DNA from: Allobaculum mucilyticum
Lineage (GTDB): Bacteria > Bacillota_I > Bacilli_A > Erysipelotrichales > Erysipelotrichaceae
Direction: 5' to 3'
Assembly: GCF_022701195.1 (NCBI RefSeq)
Contig: NZ_CP078089.1
Location: 248,001-312,000, forward strand
DNA: 64,000 nucleotides
Made by a program: the position numbers and the translations under genes. Positions within the stretch are counted from its first letter, which is position 1; each line of letters begins with the position of its first letter. This document shows, in pieces, positions 10,213 through 17,363 of this stretch. The notes under the pieces are model-generated. The model was not told where the DNA came from and searched no databases. It saw only the letters and a list, made by a program, of their open reading frames with translations.

Positions 10213-10578
10213 CTTCTCCCTACTTCTGTATTTTTACGGACGAGAAAATGCTCCAGATCGCATTTTAACGGACGTTGATTTGTATTTAATTACATTTTTT
10301 CGAACGTTTCGCTGATTCCAGTTCATTTCATTCAATAGACATCTTTTTTTAACCTTGCAGCTTCTTTAAATCTTCTGTCCAGCTGCTCAGGCACATTATC
10401 AGGCATCTGACTTTACAAAAACCCTTGCAGGGCTGAATGCCGGCTGTCGGGCAAAGTAAAGATTGAGAATTCAGCTTGTTTTTACAATAAAACTATCTGA
10501 TCCATTCATCAGTCTGTACAGAATTTTCAATTCGAAATCAGGTTTTTTTGAAATCAGATGACAGTTTGGAGGAACTTT

Positions 10579-11733
10579 ATGAATTCACAGTCCGCACCCG
10601 TCTATATTGTGACCAGCGCTGCCGGTTTTTTTAGGCAACAATGTTGTCCGGGCTCTGCAGGGCAAAGGAGAAATCCGGGCTCTCGTTTTGCCAACAGATG
10701 AGAAAATTGCTTTAGATGCTTTATCCTGTACCATTATTGAAGGCAACATTCTTGTTCCATCGACACTTGAGGCGCTCTTGAAAACACAGAAGAGCGTCCG
10801 GTCTATGTGATTCACTGCGCAGGCGAAGTGGATATCGCACAGGGTTACAGTCTGAACGTTTATGCCGTCAATGTGACCAGCACAAAAAACGTCAGTGAAG
10901 CCTGTCTGAAACATAATGCAAAGCTCGTTTATATTTCCAGCGTCCATGCGATGCAGCCAGCTGTAGAAAGCAATGGCATTGATCCGGCAAAAGAATACAA
11001 TCCCGACACAGTGATCGGTCTGCATGCAAAAGTCAAAGCCCGTGCCAGCCAGGTTGTTCCTGCTTTTTGCAGTCACGGTCTGAACGCCACGCTTATACAG
11101 CCATCCGGTCTGATCGGGCCAAACGACTACACCAACACAAACATGAGCGAATTTTTTTAGAAGCTGCCTCTGGAAAACTTCCGGCCTGCGTAAAGGAAGG
11201 TTACAGTTTTGTTGATATCCATGATGCCGCGGCTGCAATTGTCAATGCATGCGAACACGGTAAAAGCAAAGAAAGCTATATTCTGGCCGGACCGACTGTT
11301 TCGATGCTGTCACTTGCGCAGATGGCTGCGCTGGCCAACGCTGCAGAACCGTCGCTCTGACAGTGCCGGTTTCTCCGCTTTCGCTGATCACTCCAATCAC
11401 CGCTGTTTACTACCGGCTTTCTCACAAGCGGCCGCTGTTTGCCCAGTTTTCCCTGGACACCATCGAATCGCCCAGCTGTTTTTATCGCCCAGCTGTTTTA
11501 ATACGGAAAGCGCAAAAGAAGACCTTGGCTTTTACTGTCGGCCGATTGAAGAAACTGTTGCCTATACAGTTGCGTTTTTGCAGAAAATCTTCCGGATCGA
11601 TGCCGACTCCATACTCAAAAACGGAAAGCCAGTCAGAAGCTCTTCGAAAAAAAGTTCGCCTCTTCTTTTGGGCCTGACTGCTGCCGGCACTCTGTTTCTT
11701 GCGCGACACATTTTAAAAAAATCCGATCGTTAA
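10579..11733 (+). pseudogene. NAD-dependent epimerase/dehydratase, frameshifted
   Basis: The ATG at 10579 follows GGAGGA and starts MNSQSAPVYIVTSAAGF, an SDR Rossmann start. Seven T at 10626-10632, where six would keep frame, shift the reading away from the expected GFLGNNVVRAL. A second shift near 10770 restores VYVIHCAGEVDIA. The piece from 10807 carries LVYISSVHA, the active-site Ser region, and LIQPSGLIGPNDY. A further shift lies in another T run at about 11153, then FVDIHDAAAAIVNAC continues to about 11360. The last piece ends in a hydrophobic helix and basic tail (LFLARHILKKSDR). With at least four frame changes the gene is dead unless these are assembly errors. The parent protein would be about 380 residues. 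Confidence 0.8.
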
Positions 11734-11740
11734 ACAAAAA

Positions 11741-11789
11741 ATCTGCAGCATAGCCAGCTGATAAAAGCATGGCCTGCTGCAGATTTTTA
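11741..11789 (+). terminator. Terminator after the epimerase pseudogene
   Basis: Arms ATCTGCAGCA (11741-11750) and TGCTGCAGAT (11775-11784) with a following T-rich tract. Its survival suggests the gene decayed recently. Confidence 0.8.
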
Positions 11790-11960
11790 TTTCATACAGA
11801 TTTTCATTTTCTGCATACAGTCTCAAATCGTCTGGTCCTGGCTATGCAAAAGTACAGCGTCCAGATTCGGAATGCGGCCTGTCCAGAGGGAGTTTATCGC
11901 GCTCTGTCTTTTCTTTACCGCAAGCTTTAGAAAGCTAAAACATTCTGTATTCTGTCCAGC

Positions 11961-12605
11961 TTAAAAGAGACTTCTTCCCTGAGGGAGTTTTCTTCCGTAG
12001 AGGCCGTACATTTCGCTTACTCCCTGATAGAGAGCCAGCAGAGCAAAACAGAACAGCAGCCAGCCGGAAATATGGCTCAAAACCGGCTGAGCAAGCAGAT
12101 CGCCAAAGGCTCCGCTCAGAAAGCCAAGCGATACAGAAAGATGCTCAAACCAGACATATGCCGGCGCTCTGTTCATCAGCGGCAGCATTGCCAGCATATA
12201 GATTCCGCCCATCAGAAGGATTACCGAGAGTACCCACGGATGAAAATGCAGATGAGCCATAGACGCGAAAACGCCGCTGATCTGCGTCAGGCCTGAAGCA
12301 AAACCTAAAATGACCGACAGCACGAGGTTGATATTTCCATGCGGATCGCCGCGCTTCAGATTCAGTCGGCTGCCTGTAAGCGCCGCTACGCCAAGCGAGA
12401 GCTGCAGAACTCCCATGACAAAACGTGCATCGGCTGTCAGATTCAGAATTTTGGACAGCCACGTCAGAATCGCAAACATGGCAAACACAAACTGCAGCGC
12501 CGGATCAGGCGAAGCAATAGTATCAGCCGGCATTCTGCTTTGCGACATAACAGAGTTCCCGGATTCGGGCTTCAAAGATTCTTGCCTGTCATTATTTCTG
12601 TTCAT
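11961..12605 (-). CDS. Divergent GPR1/FUN34/YaaH (acetate transporter)-like membrane protein
   Basis: About 214 residues with a hydrophilic N-terminus and six hydrophobic segments (for example ALQFVFAMFAILTWL, VMGVLQLSLGVAALTG, LVLSVILGFASGL, WVLSVILLMGGIYMLAML, WLLFCFALLALYQGV). The order of segments, a GxLQLxxG signature in the second helix followed by GN, and the C-terminal pattern YxxxxxMYGLYGRKLPQG resemble the family end motif NExYGRxxLPxG of acetate/succinate channels. The N-terminal NPAPLG motif is not recognisable. The start is uncertain: ATG at 12605 after GGTGAT, or ATG at 12641. Function as an acetate channel is inferred from these partial motifs. Confidence 0.55.
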   Translation of the reverse strand: MNRNNDRQESLKPESGNSVMSQSRMPADTIASPDPALQFVFAMFAILTWLSKILNLTADARFVMGVLQLSLGVAALTGSRLNLKRGDPHGNINLVLSVILGFASGLTQISGVFASMAHLHFHPWVLSVILLMGGIYMLAMLPLMNRAPAYVWFEHLSVSLGFLSGAFGDLLAQPVLSHISGWLLFCFALLALYQGVSEMYGLYGRKLPQGRSLF

Positions 12606-12694
12606 GAAATCACCAGCAATATTATCTGTAATTTTCATCATGAACCCGGCAAGGTTGCCCGCACTCTGTGATCAGAGAAGTCAGCCGATTCAAA

Positions 12695-12828
12695 TCAGTC
12701 TTTCATCTTCAGAATTCCGGCCGTTTCTTCTGGAGACTTTGCAGTTCATACTTCAATCCCCAGACGGGCAAAGACTTCCGTTCGAAGAGGGTCATTCATT
12801 TTCAGAATTCCTGCTGCCTCATCCGCTG
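12695..12828 (-). repeat. Degenerate tandem repeat at the end of the Rpn-type pseudogene
   Basis: On the minus strand, SADEAAGILKMND (12792-12828) is followed about 55 bases after its gene's stop by a second, out-of-gene copy reading SPEETAGILKMKD and a stop (12695-12737). The nucleotide match includes GGAATTCTGAA. It looks like a duplicated C-terminal repeat of the nuclease gene. Confidence 0.6.
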
Positions 12829-13660
12829 AAACATTCAGACTTTCCATGACCGCTTCAAGATCCCTGGCTGAGATATTTACAGTTGTTTCTTCCTTAGCGT
12901 CCTGGTAAAGGCCTTCACCAAGTGAACACATGATTGTCTGCCACCTTTCTCATTCCGTGTTCTGGTCTGATTCCGTACTCGCTCTCGAGAAATCTGCATT
13001 TCTCGCTGGCGCTGTACTCTTCTCCTGAAAGGATCCCCAGATATCGGATAATTCCATGGCACCCGGGACGATCGCTTCTGCCAACACGAATAAACGTCGT
13101 CTGTTCAAAATTGTCTTTGTTGAAAAAGCCGAGTCTTTTTACTTTTTCCGCTCCATCGGCTTCCTGAGCCACTTCAAAAGTCTCATAGGTCCGGATGCTG
13201 CTGCCCGGGATCTTATTCGGATTCACCATGATCCAGAGCGAAAGCACACGTCTTGCCTCACTGTAGTTCTGTCCCTGGAAAAAGCGTCCGTCCTGCCAGA
13301 CAAAGATCCGCCCCGTTTCAATTTTTGCCCGTCTGGACAGGTCATATCCGGGATTGGGATTGCGCTGCATTTCGATGTTGATCATGACCGGTTCAAACGT
13401 TCCGTCTTCTTTCGGAACCAGAAGCTAAAACAGAAGATCAGGGATTCTCGGCGTATGACCAGTGATGGAAAGTTCTGTTGTCGGATACTCCAGAATGGGA
13501 TTTTCATTCCGAATGGGTTTACCCTGCTCAATCTGTCTGGGTTCCGATCAGAGTGCAGGAAATATCCTCAAGCCCCATCCTTCCAGCTCTTCTCTGAGAA
13601 ATGTCTGGCAATAACGGCAAGAAGAATCTTCCAGGAAAGCAGAATTTTTGATGCCTGATC
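12746..13660 (-). pseudogene. Rpn/PD-(D/E)XK nuclease-type 'transposase' family, decayed
   Basis: Three pieces on the minus strand join into one family-like protein. The first (about 13660-13390) reads ELSITGHTPRIPDLLF and then hits a TAG before LLVPKEDGTFEPVMINIEMQ. The INIEMQ strand is the PD-(D/E)XK core that precedes GYDLSRRAKIETGRI. The second (12915-13385) carries YSEARRVLSLWIMVNP, typical of the family. Near 12935 a frameshift leads to MCSLGEGLYQDA and the C-terminal SLNVSADEAAGILKM. Known members (Rpn recombination-promoting nucleases) are linked to recA-independent recombination and are often phase-variable or decayed. The upstream limit is approximate. Confidence 0.7.
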
Positions 13661-14020
13661 GCAGGCAGCGACACGTTCTGTTCTTTCCAGATCGCGGAAC
13701 AGATTTTTTCCTGTCCGTCTCTTTGCCGGGAAGTTTCGTCTTCGAGAACTTCTGTACTGAAGATGCCAGTACTGGTGCTGATGGTCAGCCGGATGATCTG
13801 ACTGAAGTCAGTCTTTATGTAGAACTCCTTTCGTTCAGACGGAACTTCAGGCAGACGTCTGCAGTATCCTGCTTTGCTGCTATGAAAGATCCGTCCTGTG
13901 TGAGACTCACTTTACCCCGTCCTCTAATTAAATGAAATATGATTTTATATAAATTATTTAAGTCATATATAGGTCATATGAGTAGAATCTATCTGTCACA
14001 AGTCCGGAACACATTCCAGT
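13661..14020. other. Remnant or intergenic DNA, no intact gene
   Basis: The plus-strand ORF at 13648-13935 and minus-strand fragments are not protein-like. The minus strand may hold the decayed N-terminal part of the Rpn-type gene. Near 13930-13980 the sequence becomes AT-rich, possibly a former promoter. Confidence 0.35.
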
Positions 14021-14047
14021 AAAAAAAGCCGTCCTGAAATGGACGGC
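14021..14047 (-). terminator. Terminator of greA
   Basis: Stem GCCGTCC / GGACGGC (14028-14034, 14041-14047), followed on the minus strand by seven T, 34 bases past the greA stop. Confidence 0.9.
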
Positions 14048-14080
14048 CTGGCATACAGACAAAAATCAATTCTGTTTTCT

Positions 14081-14551
14081 TTAATTAACAGCTTCGATTT
14101 CAACTTCGTATGGCTCATCAACATTTTTGACCAGCACAACGTCACCTGCTTTTTTATCCAGAATTGCCTGGACAACAGGCGTTTCATTCGAAACTTTCCG
14201 CTCATAAATATCCGCTTCAAATGTACCGACAATCGTAAATGTGATTTCAGTATTATCTGAAAGGTCTTTAAGCGTTACTGTAGAACCTAAACGGACAGTT
14301 TTTGCTCCGCCCTGCTCTTCAGTAATGATCTGAGCATTTTTGATGAGCGCTTCAAGTTCTTTGATTCGTGCGGCAACGCGAGCCTGATGATCACGGGCTG
14401 CATCGTAATCCGCGTTCTCAGATAAGTCACCCTGTGCACGGGCTTCCTGCAGTTCAACGATAACTGCCGGGAGTTCGACATGGACCAGGTTTTCATGTTC
14501 TTCGACGAGTTTATCGAGACCTTCCTGGGTTAAAAAAATCTTTTCTGCCAT
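14081..14551 (-). CDS. greA: Transcription elongation factor GreA
   Basis: A 156-residue protein. The N-terminal coiled coil includes ARAQGDLSENADYDAARDHQ, the conserved acidic tip that enters the RNA polymerase secondary channel and promotes cleavage of backtracked RNA. A C-terminal FKBP-like domain follows (SVLG-type TIVGTFEADI, ILDKKAGDVV). The ATG has AAGGAGAA before it. It is the last gene of the ireB-ruvX-DUF1292-mltG-greA series, as in many Bacillota. Confidence 0.96.
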   Translation of the reverse strand: MAEKIFLTQEGLDKLVEEHENLVHVELPAVIVELQEARAQGDLSENADYDAARDHQARVAARIKELEALIKNAQIITEEQGGAKTVRLGSTVTLKDLSDNTEITFTIVGTFEADIYERKVSNETPVVQAILDKKAGDVVLVKNVDEPYEVEIEAVN

Positions 14552-14688
14552 ATAATTTCTCCTTCTGTTTATCCTGCAGGATCCCGGAGGATTCCTGGAT
14601 CTCTTCTGTCAAGATCCGGATAGCTTATGTTTTGCGATTCAGTATTCGCAATTCAAATTCTGTGAAAACAGAAGCATTTTAGCACAGC

Positions 14689-15789
14689 TTACTGACTATC
14701 GCTGATCGTAAGGCCATACTTTTCAATATTCGCGAGATGCTCCTCATAGGTTCTGGCAAAATGCGTGCTTCCATCCCCATGAATGTCACCGACAAAATAC
14801 AGATAATCATTATCCGCTGGATGAAGCGCAGCCAGCATGGCGTCAGCACCGGGGTTCAGGATCGGCCCGACGGGCAGACCATCATGCATGTATGTATTGT
14901 ACGGAGAATCAATCTCTGTATTGGTCTCACAGTCCTGCGGACTGTCAAACTGATCATACAGTGCATAGCAGACAGTAACTGAACTCTGCAGAGGCATTCC
15001 CTGCTCAAGCCGGTTTTTAAAGACTCCGGAGATATCTGCCATTTCTGAAACATTGCCTGACTCGAACTGAATGACACTGGCAAGAGTGACAATTTCCTGT
15101 ACGCTCCAGGATGACGCATCAAACTCCGCTTTATGAGCCTCATAGAACTGAGCAAAGCCGTCAAGCATCATTCGGGTTGCTTCATCTTCGTTCAGATCAA
15201 GATCAAAATAGTATGTTTCCGGATACAGATATCCTTCAAGCCGGATAAAGTAGGCGTCATTGTTCAGTGCTTCAGGATCAATGAACGGATAAAGAGATGC
15301 CAGTGAGCGGATATATTCTTCATCGTTCCAGAGATCGAGCAGTCTCTGTTCATCCAGTGAAGGAACAGCCTGTGCAAGTTTATGGGCAATATCCTTCGCC
15401 CATGTTCCTTCAGGAATTGTTACCACAGCATAAGTGAGAGCCAGGTTCGCCGGATCAGACATATAGTCAAAAATTTCCTCTACGCTCATCGACGGTTTCA
15501 GCTCATAGGTTCCTGCATAGTACGAAAATCCGCTGTGGAATTTCGAATATAGATCTGCGGCTTCTTTTGAGCGGATCAGGCCTTCATCCTGCAGCTTCTG
15601 CAGAACTTCATCCTTGGTCTGCCCTTCTTCAACAACAAGAGCAACTGACTCATCATCTGAGGAGACAGGTTCAAGCTGTGACATAAACCAGAAGTACCCT
15701 GCGCCAGCCGCTGCAGCAAGCACAATACAGATCACCAGGAATACAATCAGTCCTTTATGGGACTTCTTCTTTACTCTTTTCTTTTTCAT
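14689..15789 (-). CDS. mltG: Endolytic peptidoglycan transglycosylase MltG
   Basis: A 366-residue membrane-anchored enzyme. A basic N-terminus (MKKKRVKKKSHKG) is followed by one transmembrane helix (LIVFLVICIVLAAAAGAGYFWF), a LysM-like subdomain and the YceG catalytic domain. LEGYLYPETYYF, VFKNRLEQGMPLQSSVTVCYAL and PYNTYMHDGLPVGPILNPG are conserved. MltG cuts nascent glycan strands near the division and elongation machinery. The active-site helix reads ASVIQFES where many members have ASIVEKE, so one of the two usual glutamates is Gln. It starts 27 bases after the DUF1292 gene, so they are cotranscribed. Confidence 0.93.
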   Translation of the reverse strand: MKKKRVKKKSHKGLIVFLVICIVLAAAAGAGYFWFMSQLEPVSSDDESVALVVEEGQTKDEVLQKLQDEGLIRSKEAADLYSKFHSGFSYYAGTYELKPSMSVEEIFDYMSDPANLALTYAVVTIPEGTWAKDIAHKLAQAVPSLDEQRLLDLWNDEEYIRSLASLYPFIDPEALNNDAYFIRLEGYLYPETYYFDLDLNEDEATRMMLDGFAQFYEAHKAEFDASSWSVQEIVTLASVIQFESGNVSEMADISGVFKNRLEQGMPLQSSVTVCYALYDQFDSPQDCETNTEIDSPYNTYMHDGLPVGPILNPGADAMLAALHPADNDYLYFVGDIHGDGSTHFARTYEEHLANIEKYGLTISDSQ

Positions 15790-15816
15790 GAAAGCGGACC
15801 ATCAGAATGCCATCGG

Positions 15817-16077
15817 CTAGTCTTCTGTCTCCTCTTCCGTATTTAGAAAAGTATTGATTACTTCTTCAACCATGTCCCACTCATCTTCCGTTTCAATCGG
15901 AATGAGCTGACCGTCATCGGTATAGGCGGAGGCAAAAACTTCGCCTTCAGCACCGTCCGGGTCCTGGAACACGACATACTGTTTCTGACCATCCGGTGCA
16001 TCAAATGTAAACAGGATAGTCATGCGTTTTTCTTCGCCGTTGTCGTCAACGACGTACAGAGAGTTCGAATCGATCAT
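15817..16077 (-). CDS. DUF1292 family protein (YrzB-like)
   Basis: An 86-residue acidic protein with the DUF1292 pattern: VVDDNGEEKRMTILFTFD, KQYVVFQDPDG and a C-terminal WDMVEEVINTFL. Family members sit between ruvX and mltG in many Bacillota and have no assigned biochemical function. The ATG follows AAGGAGAAAC. It ends in TAG, which shows that TAG is a normal stop in this genome. Confidence 0.9.
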   Translation of the reverse strand: MIDSNSLYVVDDNGEEKRMTILFTFDAPDGQKQYVVFQDPDGAEGEVFASAYTDDGQLIPIETEDEWDMVEEVINTFLNTEEETED

Positions 16078-16158
16078 AAGTTTCTCCTTCTTTCTCCGCC
16101 AGGCGGAGGTGAAATCCCCTTATTGTTCAGACGTTCTCTGTGCCGTTTTCAGTGCAGA

Positions 16159-16596
16159 CTAAAACGGCATTTTCAGACCGCCGCTCTGACGGTCAAGATA
16201 ACTCTGCAGAATCTGCACAGCAGCCATCTGGTCGATGATCTGTTTGCGTTTTTTACGCTTAACGTTGCCCGAAATCAGGATTCTTTCAGCAGCGACTGTC
16301 GTCAGCCGCTCATCCCAGAGTTCAGTCTGAATTCCGTTTTCTTCCAGCATCCGTGCAAATTCCTGTGAGACCTGTCCGCGCACGCCGATATCCCCGTTCA
16401 TGTGCCGCGGCAGTCCTAAAACAACCTTGCTGACATGGTTCTCATGAATCACAGCCAGGACTTTCTCAAGAGCTTCTTCATAATTGTCCGGTTCAAAACG
16501 GACTGTGGTAAGTGCTCTTGCAATCATGCCCAGAGGATCGCTGATCGCAATGCCGCAGGTGACGGATCCAAGATCCAGTCCGATCAGACGTTCCAT
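16159..16596 (-). CDS. ruvX: RuvX/YqgF Holliday junction resolvase-like RNase H-fold protein
   Basis: A 145-residue RNase H-fold nuclease. The first strand LIGLDLGSVTCGIAISDPLG contains the catalytic Asp. VVLGLPRHMNGDIG and LWDERLTTVAAERIL carry the other conserved acidic residues, and a C-terminal DQMAAVQILQSYLD helix is typical. Members act in 16S rRNA 5'-end processing or junction resolution. The start overlaps the ireB stop by one base (TAATG), indicating coupling. Confidence 0.93.
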   Translation of the reverse strand: MERLIGLDLGSVTCGIAISDPLGMIARALTTVRFEPDNYEEALEKVLAVIHENHVSKVVLGLPRHMNGDIGVRGQVSQEFARMLEENGIQTELWDERLTTVAAERILISGNVKRKKRKQIIDQMAAVQILQSYLDRQSGGLKMPF

Positions 16597-16847
16597 TACT
16601 TCTCCAGATACGCTCTGACGAGCTCTTCAATGATCTCGTACCGCTCAATCTTCTGGATGGTGTTTCTGGCATCCTTATAGGAAGAAATGTAAGCCGGATC
16701 CGCGCTGATCAGATAGCCCGCGATCTGGTTTTCCGAATTATATCCGCGCTCTTCAAGGGCTTCGGATACCTCGCGAAGAATTTTCTTGATGTTTTCCCGG
16801 CGGATTTTTTCCGTGGTGAACATCATTGTTTCGGTAATATGGGCCAC
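16596..16847 (-). CDS. ireB: IreB family regulatory phosphoprotein (DUF965)
   Basis: An 83-residue protein starting at GTG 16847, which follows AAAGGAGGGG; the longer in-frame ATG lies upstream of this site. The family core is clear: REVSEALEERGYNSENQIAGYLISADPAYISSYKDARN and IERYEIIEELVRAYL. In enterococci IreB is phosphorylated by the Ser/Thr kinase IreK and affects cephalosporin resistance; conservation of context suggests a similar envelope-stress link. The usual Thr-rich N-terminus is here TETMMFTTEK. Confidence 0.93.
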   Translation of the reverse strand: MAHITETMMFTTEKIRRENIKKILREVSEALEERGYNSENQIAGYLISADPAYISSYKDARNTIQKIERYEIIEELVRAYLEK

Positions 16848-17195
16848 AACCACCCCTCCTTTACAAACGTTTACATCATACACCAATCAAAAACCGTTGA
16901 AAAGCAAGCGCAATTGCCGTACTTCCCCCTCAAAATGTTCAGAAATGGTGCGGGGATCGTCCTTAGAATACTCGTTTTCAGCATCTGACTGGCTTCTGTT
17001 GACCTTTTTAATCCAGTACGTAAAGCAGACTGTTTTCTCTATCCTCTCTGGAAACGTTATCCGTCGCTCCTCCAGACAGAAATTCACTTGCCTGTCTGCT
17101 CCCTGAGACCCGGATTTCTCACCCGTTTCCATGCAGAAACCGACCGAAAAAGCCGCAGACCAAATGCCCCAGGGGCCATTCTGCCAGAAGCAGAT
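16848..17195. other. Intergenic region with likely ireB promoter
   Basis: No gene is supported here. On the minus strand TTTCAA, 16 bases, then TATGAT ends about 25 bases before the ireB GTG and could be its promoter, so ireB is probably not dependent on alaS readthrough. Confidence 0.4.
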
Positions 17196-17234
17196 AAAAG
17201 GCCTTCATGGAAAGCCTGAGCCTCCATGAAGGCC
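17196..17234 (-). terminator. Terminator of alaS
   Basis: Perfect 11-bp stem GGCCTTCATGG / CCATGAAGGCC (17200-17210, 17224-17234) followed on the minus strand by TTTT. It lies 130 bases past the alaS stop. Confidence 0.8.
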
Positions 17235-17363
17235 TTTCGTTCAGGGTGCTGATGTAGTGCTGATGTTTTATTTCTTCATCCTGCATGCTTGGCTGACCGG
17301 TTTCTGTTCAGACATTCAGTCATTCAGACATTCGGACTTTTATGCAGACAGAAATGACCTGGA

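Noticed and set aside
16887-17132. 81-codon minus-strand frame between alaS and ireB
   Set aside because: No ribosome site, no recognisable family and it occupies the likely ireB promoter region.
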